A DNA stretch of 64,000 nt from Methylomonas sp. UP202 (GCF_029910655.1 NZ_CP123897.1:4515547-4579546), one strand, 5' to 3'; numbered from the stretch's first letter, positions 46,935 to 60,308 are shown. Notes: a model not told the origin generated them from the sequence alone. Translations and numbers: made by a program.

Positions 46935-47655
46935 AGCAGCTTCAATATAGCGTTATCGAATGGCGTTAAACTGGAATTGCAAGGGGTTAGCTTGACCGAT
47001 CTGTCCCCTTTATTGAATGTATTGAACAGACTGGCCGTCTTGCTGTGGGCCTTCGAGCCGAGATTAAAGGTCTACTTGCACCGCGAACCGGTCGATGGCC
47101 GCAAGGCCATCAATGGCTTGGCATTGCTGGTCGAGCAGGCATTAGGCTTGAATCCGTTTGAACCGGCGATCTATGTGTTCAGCAATCGGCGGCGGGATCG
47201 GATCAAACTGTTGCATCGTCTGTATGCGGCCAAGTCCGAGGCCAGAGCGAATCTGGCTCAGCGCGATCTGTTTCTGAACGAAGCCGAAGCGCTGGCACCC
47301 AACGCTGCACCGGTGGCCGAGGAAACCACACCTGAAGCGGTCGAAGTGGCGGGCCATAGTCGCAAGAAACGCGGCCGCAAACCGCTCGATCCCCTCCTGC
47401 CTCGCGAGATTGTGCGCCATGAACTAGCGGAAGCCGAGCACATCTGCGCCCATGACGGCACACGCCTGGTGGAAATCGACGCTAACATCAGTGAGCAACT
47501 CGATATCGTGCCGCAGCAAATCCACATTATTCAATATCAGCGCATCAAATATGCCTGTCCGTGCTGCGACAACAGCATCCGGATCACGCCGCCACCGGCG
47601 CGCATCATCCCCAAAGGCTTACTCACCGAACCCGTGCTGGCTTGGGTGGTGAGGG
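46935..47655 (+). pseudogene. IS66-family tnpA'-tnpB'-tnpC' remnant
   Basis: The fused frame reads successively like the C-terminus of an IS66 TnpA ('IALSNGVKLELQGVSLTDLS'), a TnpB ('YLHREPVDGRKAINGLALLV' ... 'IYVFSNRRRDRIKLL', ~47052-47211) cut off after about half its length, and the N-terminal part of TnpC ('SEARANLAQRDLFLNEAEAL' ... 'YACPCCDNSIRITPPPA', to ~47651). The DDE catalytic domain is missing. Beyond 47655 the frame is only antisense to the inverted tnpA. Confidence 0.8.
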
Positions 47656-47659
47656 CGGT

Positions 47660-47944
47660 GTTGTCTACTGACTTCGGTGCCGCCATTGACAGCACCGGTG
47701 CAAAGGCCGATCGTATGGCTGGGGTACTGGGCTGGGCTGCACTGACATTTTCACAGTGCCGGTTAATCCATTTGCGCATCAGATTGGCATTGATGCCGTG
47801 TTCCAATGCCATCAAGGCTACCGAAACACCCGGCTGCAGACAGGCTTCACCGAGCTTCCGTTTTGCTTCCGGGTCATAGCGACAACGGCCATGACTCCGA
47901 TGTCCCACCATTAGCGGTCGCGATAATCGTCTCTTGTTCTCCAT
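47660..47944 (-). pseudogene. IS66-family tnpA N-terminal fragment, inverted relative to its neighbours
   Basis: Minus-strand 'RLSRPLMVGHRSHGRCRYDP' ... 'ACLQPGVSVALMALEHGINA' is the helix-turn-helix part of an IS66 TnpA. It is cut at ~47660 and points toward the plus-strand tnpB'/tnpC' remnant, so the element was inverted internally. The frame continues to 47537 only as antisense of tnpC'. Confidence 0.75.
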
Positions 47945-47987
47945 CGTAGGTGTCCACCTTGTTATAAGTGGACACTATATTCAGAGC

Positions 47988-47995
47988 TTTTAATC
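47988..47995 (+). repeat. 8-bp target-site duplication, left copy
   Basis: TTTTAATC directly precedes the left end GTAAG of the IS66 element and is repeated exactly after its right end at 50466-50473. Eight bases is the normal IS66 duplication length. Confidence 0.95.
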
Positions 47996-48070
47996 GTAAG
48001 GCTCTATCCCGCCCACCTGTTGAGATCATTCAGCCTGAGGCATCCTGTGATTTTTTGATCAGGAGTAGCG

Positions 48071-48382
48071 ATGGCCGTTACATCGAAATGGCGTCAGCAT
48101 ATTGAAGAATGGCAAGGCAGTGGTTTGTCGCAGGTTGAGTATTGCGTGCAGGAAGGCATCAATGTACGGACATTTACTGCCAGACTGTGCGACTATCGCA
48201 AACGGCCTGCGGTAGAGCCGGTCGCTTTGGTGCCGGTGCAGATTGAACAGCCTGAGCCTGCTTCTGTGGCGACACCCGCAGCTGCGGCTATGGTCTTGAC
48301 CGATGTCGACGGTTATAGGCTGGAGATTTCGTCTTCAGTATCGGCGGGCTGGGTAGCCGAGTTGTTACGATGTCTGGCTTGA
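48071..48382 (+). CDS. tnpA: IS66-family accessory protein TnpA
   Basis: 103 residues. The N-terminal helix-turn-helix region ('WRQHIEEWQGSGLSQVEYCV') resembles the short IS66 accessory protein needed for transposition. It overlaps tnpB by 13 bases. AGGAG about 6 bases upstream serves as ribosome binding site. Confidence 0.9.
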   Translation: MAVTSKWRQHIEEWQGSGLSQVEYCVQEGINVRTFTARLCDYRKRPAVEPVALVPVQIEQPEPASVATPAAAAMVLTDVDGYRLEISSSVSAGWVAELLRCLA

Positions 48383-48720
48383 TCGATTATCCCGCGCAGA
48401 TTTGGTTGGCGGTGGCGCCGGTGGACATGCGGCGTGGTTTGGATGGCTTGTCGGCCATTGTTCAACAGAGTCTGGGGCATGCCCCGTGTGCCGGATCGGC
48501 GTTTATCTTTCGTAATCGTGCGGGCAACCGGCTACGGCTGTTGGTGTGGGATGGCAATGGGGTTTGGCTGTGCCAGCGCCGTTTGCATCAGGGCAGTTTT
48601 GTCTGGCCCAAGGTGGGCGATGCGGTGTTTGCGCTGACGCAGGCGCAATGGCACTGGTTAATTGCTGGAGTCGATTGGCAACGCTTATCCGCCCAGCCCC
48701 AAGCAGACTGGCAGGTGTGA
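48370..48720 (+). CDS. tnpB: IS66-family accessory protein TnpB (Orf2)
   Basis: 116 residues with the family pattern 'IWLAVAPVDMRRGLDGLSAI', 'FIFRNRAGNRLRLLVWDGNG' and 'WPKVGDAVFALTQAQ'. Complete, unlike the truncated TnpB at 47052-47211. Essential accessory protein of IS66 transposition; biochemical role unknown. Confidence 0.95.
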   Translation: MSGLIDYPAQIWLAVAPVDMRRGLDGLSAIVQQSLGHAPCAGSAFIFRNRAGNRLRLLVWDGNGVWLCQRRLHQGSFVWPKVGDAVFALTQAQWHWLIAGVDWQRLSAQPQADWQV

Positions 48721-48805
48721 ATCAGAGGTAAAACGCGGCGGTAAAAAAGTCCTAAAATGTCCTAATATCAAGGCATTGGATGGGGCATTGCGGTATAATT
48801 CACCC

Positions 48806-50419
48806 ATGAATCCGCTGGCCAAACTCGACCAATTGAACCTGGAGCCGACTGCCAAAACCGAGGTGGCGGCCCTGCTTCAGGCGCTGATGGATCAGGCAGC
48901 CCAGGATGCCCAAGTCATCCAAGCCAAAGACGCCACGATTCACGCCAAAGACCTCAAAATCGGCGCGCTGACCCATGAGCTGGCGTATTACAAACGCATC
49001 CGCTTCAGTCGCAAGAACGAAAGTCTGGCCCCGTTGCAGCGGGATGTGTTCGAGGAAACCTGGAATTCCGATATCTCAGCGATTGATGAGGAAGTCGAAC
49101 AACTCCGGGATGATCAGCCCTGCGATACCGTGGCCCGTCCCAAACGCCCACGCGCTGGTCGCCAACCGTTGCCTGAGCATCTGCCGCGCATTGAGCATCG
49201 CCATGAGCCTGAGTCCTGCTCCTGTGGCCACTGCGGTAAAGACCTGGTCAAAGTCGGCGAAGACATCAGCGAGCAACTGGACGTCGAACCGGCCAAGTTC
49301 TTTGTGCATCGACACATTCGTCCGCAATACGCCTGTCGGGCCTGCGAAACCATCACCGCAGCACCGATTCCACCGGCGGTGATCGATGGCGGTATGGCTG
49401 CCGTCGGTTTGCTCACCTGGGTGCTGATCGGTAAATACCTCGATCATTTGCCGCTGTACCGGTTGGAACAAATCGCCGCCCGTGACGGGGTGATCCTGTC
49501 CCGCTCCACACTCGCCGACTGGGTCGGACGACTCGGTGTCGCTTTAGCGCCCTTAGCCGACCGCTTGGCTTGGCATTTGTTGCAAAGGGATAGCTTACAT
49601 GCCGACGAGACGCCGGTGCCGCAACTGGATCCCGGCAGTGGTAAAACCAAGAAAGCCTATCTGTGGGCCTATCGCAGCAATGATCTGCAACCGGGACCGA
49701 AGCTTATCGTCTTCGATTATCAAGCCGGTCGTGGCGGCCGGCATGTGCAGCAGTTCCTGGGCGATTGGCGCGGCCATTTACTGGTGGATGACTATGCGGG
49801 CTATAAAGCCCTGTTTGCTACGACCCGTGCCCATCCCGCATCGCAACACCCGCTAGAGCCGTGTATCGAACTGGCCTGCCTGGCGCATGCGCGGCGCAAA
49901 TTCTTCGACCTGTTGCAAACCAGTCAGAGCCCTATCGCACAAGCAGCACTGAATCGCATCGCCAAACTGTACGCCATTGAAACCGAGGGCCGCGAGATGA
50001 CAGCTGACCAGCGCAAACAGCTACGCGCCGAAAAAAGCCTGCCGCTACTGACAGACTTGCAGGCTTGGTTACAGCAAACCCGTTTGCGCACCGCGCCCAA
50101 TACCGCCACGGCCAAAGCCATCGACTACAGCCTGAAACGCTGGGTTGCCTTAAGCCGTTACGCCGAAACCGGCGATCTGCCTATCGACAATAATCCGGTC
50201 GAAAACAGCATTCGCCCCATTGCCTTGGGCAAGAAGAACTGGTTGTTTGCCGGATCGGAACGCGCCGGTCAACGAGCCGCCGTTATTCAAACCCTGCTAG
50301 GCACCGCCAAACTCAATGGCCTCGAGCCGGCCGCCTGGCTAAAAGACACCCTGGAAAAACTCCCCATCTGGCCCAACAGCCGCATCGACGAACTGCTGCC
50401 GTTCGGTGATCTGGATTAA
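48806..50419 (+). CDS. tnpC: IS66-family transposase TnpC (DDE)
   Basis: 537 residues from the ATG at 48806 ('MNPLAKLDQLNLEPTAKTEV'); the open frame upstream is non-coding. An N-terminal coiled coil is followed by a zinc-finger-like segment ('CSCGHCGKDL' ... 'YACRACETIT') and the DDE domain: D267 in 'LHADETPVP', D328/D329 in 'LLVDDYAGYKAL', E466 in 'DNNPVENSIRP'. The C-terminus ('WPNSRIDELLPF') is the IS66 type. All catalytic residues are present, so it is probably active. Confidence 0.96.
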   Translation: MNPLAKLDQLNLEPTAKTEVAALLQALMDQAAQDAQVIQAKDATIHAKDLKIGALTHELAYYKRIRFSRKNESLAPLQRDVFEETWNSDISAIDEEVEQLRDDQPCDTVARPKRPRAGRQPLPEHLPRIEHRHEPESCSCGHCGKDLVKVGEDISEQLDVEPAKFFVHRHIRPQYACRACETITAAPIPPAVIDGGMAAVGLLTWVLIGKYLDHLPLYRLEQIAARDGVILSRSTLADWVGRLGVALAPLADRLAWHLLQRDSLHADETPVPQLDPGSGKTKKAYLWAYRSNDLQPGPKLIVFDYQAGRGGRHVQQFLGDWRGHLLVDDYAGYKALFATTRAHPASQHPLEPCIELACLAHARRKFFDLLQTSQSPIAQAALNRIAKLYAIETEGREMTADQRKQLRAEKSLPLLTDLQAWLQQTRLRTAPNTATAKAIDYSLKRWVALSRYAETGDLPIDNNPVENSIRPIALGKKNWLFAGSERAGQRAAVIQTLLGTAKLNGLEPAAWLKDTLEKLPIWPNSRIDELLPFGDLD

Positions 50420-50465
50420 ATCATAACCTGCAACGTCTGGCGATGTGGAACGGCTGAGCGCTTAC

Positions 50466-50473
50466 TTTTAATC
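50466..50473 (+). repeat. 8-bp target-site duplication, right copy
   Basis: TTTTAATC, identical to 47988-47995, immediately after the right end of the IS66 element. Confidence 0.95.
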
Positions 50474-50521
50474 AGGAGTGATAGACGTGGCTAAAAGGGC
50501 TCTTACGATTTATTATGCGCA

Positions 50522-50560
50522 CAAAAAAAGCCCGCTTATTAGATTAATAGGCGGGCTTTA
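50522..50560 (-). terminator. Intrinsic terminator of the rRNA operon
   Basis: On the minus strand AAAGCCCGCCTATTA and TAATAAGCGGGCTTT form a long GC-rich stem, with one bulge, around a short loop, followed by a T-rich tail. It starts about 10 bases after the 5S 3' end. Confidence 0.9.
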
Positions 50561-50569
50561 GGAATAGGC

Positions 50570-50687
50570 GCTTGGCGATGACCTACTTTCACATGGCAAC
50601 CTGCCACACTATCATCGGCGCTAAGCGGTTTCACTTCCGAGTTCGGGATGGGATCGGGTGGTTCACGCTTGCTATGTTCACCAAGCA
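50570..50687 (-). rRNA. rrf: 5S ribosomal RNA
   Basis: The minus strand begins TGCTTGGTGAACATAGC, contains CCCGAACTCGGAAGTGAAAC and GCGCCGATGATAGTGTGG, and ends CGCCAAGC pairing with the 5' end. About 118 nt; ends are estimated from the closing helix. Confidence 0.95.
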
Positions 50688-50907
50688 AACTGGTTAAGTT
50701 GGTTGTTGACCAACTGTCATGCAACAGGTCGGTTAAGCCGTTTGGCTTAGCCTTCAGGCATTTACTACGCTAACCACCGCGTGTGCGGATATTCGCGCTT
50801 ACGTGGTTTTGCCTTTGACCTGCTTTTGATGGAAATCTGTATCGAGTTCGTTCTCTTGCGTTGTTTTCAGCGATTGTCTTAGACAACCCAAACGCATTGG
50901 GTGTTAT

Positions 50908-53801
<2,894 letters not shown>

Positions 53802-53982
53802 ATATAACCCGAATACGTCTGTATTAAGGTTTTTAGTCGCTGACATGTTCGCTGATGTTGCTTGAGAACGTTTTACGGAGGCTTTAGGCTGCTTTCTTTC
53901 GAAAGCCGCTGGCTACCGCCCGCAACTCGTTTTTAAGTATTGATCGTTAGCCGATCAAGACTTAGGTTACAGATTTCCATAT

Positions 53983-53993
53983 TGTTAAAGAGC
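53983..53993 (-). promoter_or_regulatory. boxA antitermination site in the 16S-23S spacer
   Basis: GCTCTTTAACA on the minus strand, identical to the leader boxA. Such sites bind NusB-NusE and keep RNA polymerase resistant to Rho through the rRNA genes. Confidence 0.8.
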
Positions 53994-54093
53994 GTATTGA
54001 TACGAATATCAATGCTATCGAGCCTTGGGTTATTAACCGAAAAGCTGTATAGCGTTGATGTTGATATCTTGGCTTAAGATCGACGTCACGTGA

Positions 54094-54169
54094 TGGTGGA
54101 GCCAGGGAGGATCGAACTCCCGACCTCCTGCGTGCAAGGCAGGCGCTCTCCCAGCTGAGCTATGGCCCC
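54094..54169 (-). tRNA. tRNA-Ala (anticodon TGC)
   Basis: 76 nt. The minus strand runs from GGGGCCATAGCTCAGC to ...GGCTCCACCA with an encoded CCA. The anticodon loop CTTGCAC gives UGC. It lies in the 16S-23S spacer. Confidence 0.98.
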
Positions 54170-54201
54170 GAATAGATTCAGACTTTCGCCTTTTCGTTAG
54201 T

Positions 54202-54278
<77 letters not shown>

Positions 54279-54338
54279 AGGTGCGTCTTTCAATCGAAAT
54301 AATTTGTTGTGAGTACGTGTGACAGTGTTCTGTCTTTG

Positions 54339-55872
<1,534 letters not shown>

Positions 55873-56022
55873 AATAATGCTTGATACTAAATAGATTAGT
55901 ATCCAATCTTGGCTCGACTACAGAACGTCGTTTCTTGCGAATTGACGTGGATTCTCTGCGCCGATAATTTCTAACAGAAACGTATCGCCACACATACCCA
56001 CACAAATTATTTCGATTCATCT

Positions 56023-56033
56023 TGTTAAAGAGC
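56023..56033 (-). promoter_or_regulatory. boxA antitermination site in the rRNA leader
   Basis: GCTCTTTAACA on the minus strand between the promoter and the 16S gene, matching the rrn boxA consensus. Confidence 0.8.
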
Positions 56034-56062
56034 CAGAGCATCTCGCCCTGTTGAGCCGACAT

Positions 56063-56090
56063 ATTCTACAGAACTTTCAGAAAGTGTCAA
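56063..56090 (-). promoter_or_regulatory. rRNA operon promoter
   Basis: On the minus strand TTGACA (56085-56090) and TAGAAT (56063-56068) are separated by 16 bases, the short spacing usual for rrn promoters. An AT-rich stretch (GAAAATAAAGTG) just upstream of the -35 could be an UP element. Confidence 0.8.
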
Positions 56091-56225
56091 CACTTTATTT
56101 TCGAAGCCAGAAACAAACAACTTCCGAAAAACTAGCCACTACACACTACCGCAAGCCCGGCAAATCCTGCCGCTCTTCGCTACCAACTCAGTCAGTAACG
56201 AAGAGCCGCTCATTATAGCGGTTTT

Positions 56226-57431
56226 CTAATTCGCGTCAAGCGTTATTTCGACGCGAGCAAATTTACGCTTACCAACTTGGTAGACATGGTTGGTGTCGAC
56301 CGGGATAACGGCTTTAACGTCTTCTATTTTTTCTCCATCGATTTTCACGGCGCCTTGCTTGATCAGACGCATCGCTTCCGAAGTGCTATCGACCAACCCG
56401 GCGTTTTTCAACAAATTGGCAACTGGAATCCCAGCCGCATCGACCTTCAACCCCACGGACTGGATATCATCAGGCAGCGCGCCGCGTTGAAACCGGGCTT
56501 CGAAAGCTTCCAATGCGGAGACCGCCGCCGCCGCCCCATGAAACCTTTCGACGATTTCCTGGGCCAGCGCGACTTTGTGATTACGCGGATTCTCACCGAC
56601 TGCGCAGGCTTGCCGTCGTGATTCGATTTCCGCCATCGGTCGAAAACTCAATAGCTTGAAATAACGCCACATCAAATCGTCGGAAATCGACATCAACTTA
56701 CCAAACATATCGTCCGACGTATCCGCTATACCGATATAGTTATTGAGCGATTTGGACATTTTCTGAACGCCGTCCAAGCCCTCCAAAATAGGCATTGTCA
56801 ACACTACCTGCGGCTTTTGACCATATATTTCCTGTAACTGGCGCCCTACCAACAGGTTAAATTTTTGGTCAGTTCCTCCCAGCTCGACATCCGCCTTCAT
56901 GACGACTGAATCGTAACCTTGAATCAACGGGTAGAGAAATTCATGGATAGCAATCGCTTGACCACTTTTGTAGCGCTTACTGAAGTCGTCCCGCTCCAGC
57001 ATTCGAGCTACGGTATGCTTGGCCGCCAACTGGATCAACTCGGCGCTGGTCATCGCACCCATCCAGGAAGAGTTGAACTTGACTTCGGTTTTTTCGGGAT
57101 CGAGAATTTTGAAAACTTGGGCTTGGTAAGTCTTGGCGTTCTCCACCACTTCTTCCCGACTTAACGGCTTCCGCGTAACGTTCTTGCCGGTAGGATCGCC
57201 GATCATCGCGGTAAAGTCGCCGATCAAGAATTGCACCTTATGCCCGATATCCTGGAACTGTTTGAGCTTGTTGATCAGTACGGTGTGACCAAGATGTAAA
57301 TCCGGTGCGGTGGGGTCGAATCCAGCCTTGATCGTCAACGGCCGACCCTCTTCCAATTTTTTCAGCAAATCCGCTTCCAGCAAAATTTCGTCAGCGCCGT
57401 AACGCAGTTGAGCCAAAGTTTCCTGCAACAA
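56226..57431 (-). CDS. tyrS: Tyrosyl-tRNA synthetase
   Basis: Class I aminoacyl-tRNA synthetase of 401 residues. '[19 protein letters not shown]' contains the HIGH-type motif, '[16 protein letters not shown]' the KMSKS motif, and the C-terminal ~65 residues form an S4-like domain ('[19 protein letters not shown]'). This is the shorter, KMSKS-containing TyrRS type (TyrZ-like rather than E. coli TyrS). It is divergent from the M23 peptidase gene and lies upstream of the rRNA operon promoter on the same strand. Confidence 0.96.
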   Translation of the reverse strand: MLQETLAQLRYGADEILLEADLLKKLEEGRPLTIKAGFDPTAPDLHLGHTVLINKLKQFQDIGHKVQFLIGDFTAMIGDPTGKNVTRKPLSREEVVENAKTYQAQVFKILDPEKTEVKFNSSWMGAMTSAELIQLAAKHTVARMLERDDFSKRYKSGQAIAIHEFLYPLIQGYDSVVMKADVELGGTDQKFNLLVGRQLQEIYGQKPQVVLTMPILEGLDGVQKMSKSLNNYIGIADTSDDMFGKLMSISDDLMWRYFKLLSFRPMAEIESRRQACAVGENPRNHKVALAQEIVERFHGAAAAVSALEAFEARFQRGALPDDIQSVGLKVDAAGIPVANLLKNAGLVDSTSEAMRLIKQGAVKIDGEKIEDVKAVIPVDTNHVYQVGKRKFARVEITLDAN

Positions 57432-57563
57432 TTTCCCCTCCCGGTAACCTTAAAGTTTGGGGGCGCATTATATGATGCAATTGTACGTGAGGATAAAAAA
57501 TGCCCGTTTATGGCAGTTAACGACGAAATTGCCTACAATGAGACGCTCGACAAACAATGAAAA

Positions 57564-58865
57564 GTGATTACTGTGCAGAACAGAATACTCAAGTCGGCGC
57601 TACTCGGCGTCTACACCGTTGTTGCCGCCGGCGCAAGTTACGGACTAATACCGCATAGAACCTTCGAAGATAAAAGGACGCTTGAACAAGAAGCCCTGAT
57701 CTCCGCAAAAATCAATCAGTATACGAATTACGTCGAGCCGGCTCCCGAGCAACCTTTGGACGTCACGGAAGAACTTGAACATACCGTTCGATCCGGCGAA
57801 AGCTTGTCGTCTATTTTCTCCGACTTGAACTTAAGCCGCGAAGACCTGCATAAAATCGTCCATGCCAACGCCACAGGCAAACAATTCGCCGATGTTGCCC
57901 CCGGTAACGACGTGGTGGCCACCCTAAACGCCGATGGCGAACTGGAACGACTCACCTATGCAAAAACCCCCTTCGAAACGCTGATTGCGACTCGACACGA
58001 CGACGAGTTCGATGTCGAACTGCTCAGCAAAAAAGTCGATTACCAACTCGCCAGTGCCAAGGCGACTATCCACGCATCATTATTTGAAGACGGCACCCGC
58101 GCCGGGCTGCCTGAGAAACTGATTTTAAAACTGGCCGACATTTTCGCCTGGGATATCGATTTCGCGCTGAACTTACGGGAGGGCGATCAATTTACCGTGG
58201 TTTACGAAAAACTCTTCGTCGACGGCAAGGAATTCGACAGCGGCGACATTCTCTCGGTCGAATTCGTCAACCAGGGCAAGGTCTATACGGCGGTACGCTT
58301 CGAGGACAACCAAGGCAACACCGGTTACTACACCCCCGAAGGCAACAGTCTGCGTAAAGCCTTCCTGCAAACGCCGATGGATTTCGCCAAAATCAGCTCG
58401 CACTTCGATTTGCACCGCAAACATCCCATCCTGAACACGATACGCGCCCACAAGGGCGTCGATTATTCGGCGGCGACCGGCACGCCGATCAAAAGCACCG
58501 GGGACGGCAAAATCATTTTCAAAGGCGGCAAGAACGGCTACGGCAATGTGGTGGAAATCGAACACGGCCAAAAATATTCAACGCTATACGCCCATCTGTC
58601 CGGCTTTAAGTCCGGTTTAAAAACCGGCGGTTCCGTGAAACAGGGCGAAGTTATCGGCTATGTCGGCAGTACCGGTTTAGCGACCGGCCCACATTTGCAC
58701 TACGAATTCAGGATCAACGGTGAACACGTCAATCCTCTAACCGTCAAACTACCTCATTCCCTTCCCATGGACGCTACGGTACTCGCCAAATTCAAGGCGC
58801 AAACCCAACCCTTGCTTGCCCAACTCAAACAAGCGAAAGGCGAAGCTAAGTTCGCCCAAAATTAA
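57564..58865 (+). CDS. Periplasmic M23 peptidoglycan endopeptidase with OapA/LysM-like domain (MepM-like)
   Basis: 433 residues from GTG 57564 (an in-frame GTG at 57573 is possible); an ATG at 57556 is out of frame. An N-terminal signal or membrane anchor (~8-27) is followed by an OapA/LysM-like segment ('HTVRSGESLSSIFSDLNLSR', ~72-91) and the C-terminal LytM domain. Zinc ligands are His and Asp in 'HKGVDYSAATGTPI' and the HxH in 'GPHLHYEF'. It should cleave cross-links in murein. It is 4 bases before anmK, so the pair joins wall hydrolysis to recycling. Confidence 0.92.
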   Translation: MITVQNRILKSALLGVYTVVAAGASYGLIPHRTFEDKRTLEQEALISAKINQYTNYVEPAPEQPLDVTEELEHTVRSGESLSSIFSDLNLSREDLHKIVHANATGKQFADVAPGNDVVATLNADGELERLTYAKTPFETLIATRHDDEFDVELLSKKVDYQLASAKATIHASLFEDGTRAGLPEKLILKLADIFAWDIDFALNLREGDQFTVVYEKLFVDGKEFDSGDILSVEFVNQGKVYTAVRFEDNQGNTGYYTPEGNSLRKAFLQTPMDFAKISSHFDLHRKHPILNTIRAHKGVDYSAATGTPIKSTGDGKIIFKGGKNGYGNVVEIEHGQKYSTLYAHLSGFKSGLKTGGSVKQGEVIGYVGSTGLATGPHLHYEFRINGEHVNPLTVKLPHSLPMDATVLAKFKAQTQPLLAQLKQAKGEAKFAQN

Positions 58866-58869
58866 GCCC

Positions 58870-59979
58870 ATGCCCGATCTATATATCGGCTTGATCTCCG
58901 GAACCAGCGTCGATGGCATCGACGCCGCGCTGGTCGATTTCAGCGACGGCGCCATCCGTCTGATCGCGTTTCACTATCAACCCTTCGGCGAAGAACTCCG
59001 CAACGCCATTTACCGGATTAGCCAGCCCAATCAACCGGTATACTTAAAAGAATACGGCGAACTGGACTGCAGACTCGGCATATTATTTGGGGACGCGGCA
59101 ACCGCCTTGCTGGCGAAAGCCAACATAGACGCCAGTAGCGTCAACGCAATCGGCAGCCACGGCCAGACGATTTACCATGCGCCGGAACCGCCTTTCCCAT
59201 TTACACTGCAAATCGGTGATCCCAATGTGATCGCGGAATGCACCGGCATCACAACCGTAGCCGATTTACGCCGCCGCGACATCGCCGCCGGCGGTCAGGG
59301 CGCACCGTTAGTACCGGCATTTCATAGCGCGGTGTTTGGCGACTCGACGCAAACGCGAGTAATCGTTAATATCGGCGGCATCGCCAACATCACAGTTTTA
59401 AACGATCAGCCGGTAATCGGTTTCGACACCGGCCCCGGCAACGGCCTGATGGACTGGTGGTGTCAGCGACACCGCCAACAAGCCTACGACGCCGGTGGCG
59501 CGTGGGCCGCGGCAGGCAAGGTTCACGTCGGTTTACTCGCCACCTTGCTAGATGATCGATATTTCCGCTTGCCGCCCCCGAAAAGTACCGGTAAGGAATA
59601 CTTCTCTAGCGCTTGGCTGACCGAAAAACTCCAACCATTCGGCGACTTACCGCCACAAGACGTGCAAGCCACGCTCTGTCAATTCACCGCCGACTCGATT
59701 GCCGCCGCGATCGCCTCATGGGCAGCCGAAACCGGACAAGTGCTGGTCTGCGGCGGCGGAGCGCACAACCACCACTTGCTAGTCTTGTTGGAAAAATCGT
59801 TGAAGATTCCGGTCGAATCGACCGCGAGATTCGGCATCGACCCGAATTGTGTCGAAGCGATGGCTTTCGCTTGGCTGGCGAAACGAACCTTACAAAACCA
59901 AGCAGGGAATTTAACCAGCGTTACCGGCGCGAAAACGCCGGTAACGCTGGGCGGAATTTATCCGGGCAATAAACGTTAA
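58870..59979 (+). CDS. anmK: Anhydro-N-acetylmuramic acid kinase
   Basis: Phosphorylates 1,6-anhydroMurNAc to MurNAc-6-phosphate in cell-wall recycling. 369 residues from ATG 58870 ('[20 protein letters not shown]'), the usual AnmK start; the frame extending to 58816 lies in the M23 gene. Further motifs are '[14 protein letters not shown]', '[20 protein letters not shown]', 'NIGGIANIT' and '[14 protein letters not shown]'. The 3' end overlaps convergent erpA by 4 bases. Confidence 0.97.
   Translation: MPDLYIGLISGTSVDGIDAALVDFSDGAIRLIAFHYQPFGEELRNAIYRISQPNQPVYLKEYGELDCRLGILFGDAATALLAKANIDASSVNAIGSHGQTIYHAPEPPFPFTLQIGDPNVIAECTGITTVADLRRRDIAAGGQGAPLVPAFHSAVFGDSTQTRVIVNIGGIANITVLNDQPVIGFDTGPGNGLMDWWCQRHRQQAYDAGGAWAAAGKVHVGLLATLLDDRYFRLPPPKSTGKEYFSSAWLTEKLQPFGDLPPQDVQATLCQFTADSIAAAIASWAAETGQVLVCGGGAHNHHLLVLLEKSLKIPVESTARFGIDPNCVEAMAFAWLAKRTLQNQAGNLTSVTGAKTPVTLGGIYPGNKR
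59915..59950. repeat. Perfect 15-bp inverted repeat inside the 3' end of anmK
   Basis: CCAGCGTTACCGGCG and its exact complement CGCCGGTAACGCTGG are separated by a 6-base loop (CGAAAA). It lies in the anmK coding region, 26 bases past the erpA stop on the other strand, so it may act in 3' end formation of the erpA transcript. No T tract follows on either strand. Confidence 0.85.
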
Positions 59980-60308
59980 GTGGAAAACGACGATCCGCAA
60001 CCGCAAGTGGTCGTAGCGTTGGGGTTCCGAATGACGAATTGCGCGCCGGATAAATCTTCCTTGTAATCGATCTCGGCACCTTGCAAGTACTGAATGCTCA
60101 TCGAGTCGATCAACACAGTGACGCCGTCCTTCTCGATTTGAGTATCGTCTTCGTTGATGTCCTCGTCAAACGTGAAGCCGTATTGAAACCCCGAACAACC
60201 GCCACCGGAGATATAAACCCGCAACTTGAGGTTATCGTTACCCTCTTCCTGGATTAGGCCGGCAACCTTCCGCGCGGCATTATCGGTAAACACAATCGCA
60301 TCAGCCAT
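59976..60308 (-). CDS. erpA: Iron-sulfur cluster insertion protein ErpA
   Basis: A-type Fe-S carrier of 110 residues. The three cluster-binding cysteines are present: one in '[12 protein letters not shown]' and two in the C-terminal '[10 protein letters not shown]'. N-terminal '[20 protein letters not shown]' is typical. ErpA is preferred over IscA because of the C-terminus and because no isc genes are nearby. Divergent from sixA. Confidence 0.93.
   Translation of the reverse strand: MADAIVFTDNAARKVAGLIQEEGNDNLKLRVYISGGGCSGFQYGFTFDEDINEDDTQIEKDGVTVLIDSMSIQYLQGAEIDYKEDLSGAQFVIRNPNATTTCGCGSSFST

Larger units (their letters stand above)
46593..47982. mobile_element. Rearranged mosaic of an IS66-related element (right flank of the TPS locus)
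   Basis: Left edge (46593-46638) matches the terminal stretch of the remnant at 32785. Then follow a group II intron RT fragment on minus (46645-46900), plus-strand tnpA'-tnpB'-tnpC' fragments (46935-47655), and the N-terminal part of tnpA on minus (47660-47944) with its upstream region. No complete transposase remains. A palindrome GTGTCCAC / GTGGACAC (47950-47975) sits upstream of the inverted tnpA. The right side runs to the insertion point of the intact IS66 element. Confidence 0.75.
47996..50465 (+). mobile_element. Complete IS66-family insertion sequence
   Basis: 2470 bp. The ends are GTAAGGCTCTATCCCGCC at the left and, read inward from the right, GTAAGCGCTCAGCCGTTC: imperfect inverted repeats of the IS66 type starting GTAAG. 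It carries tnpA, tnpB and tnpC with intact frames and is flanked by exact 8-bp duplications. It is inserted between the decayed IS66-like mosaic and the rRNA operon terminator. Intact genes and duplications indicate a recent insertion. Confidence 0.95.

Noticed and set aside
46857..47879. One long plus-strand 340-codon ORF taken as a single gene
   Set aside because: It is a chimera: tnpA', tnpB' and tnpC' fragments followed by antisense of an inverted tnpA; annotated as remnants instead.
50487..50561. Possible 24-codon ORF on plus (GTG start with AGGAG 8 bases upstream, partly restored across the IS66 target site)
   Set aside because: Its second half is the rRNA terminator stem on the opposite strand, and a peptide this short has no other support.
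56205..56225. Small stem CCGCT-CATTAT-AGCGG followed by TTTT on plus, just after tyrS
   Set aside because: The T tract is on the strand opposite to tyrS and no plus-strand gene ends there, so it is not a convincing terminator.
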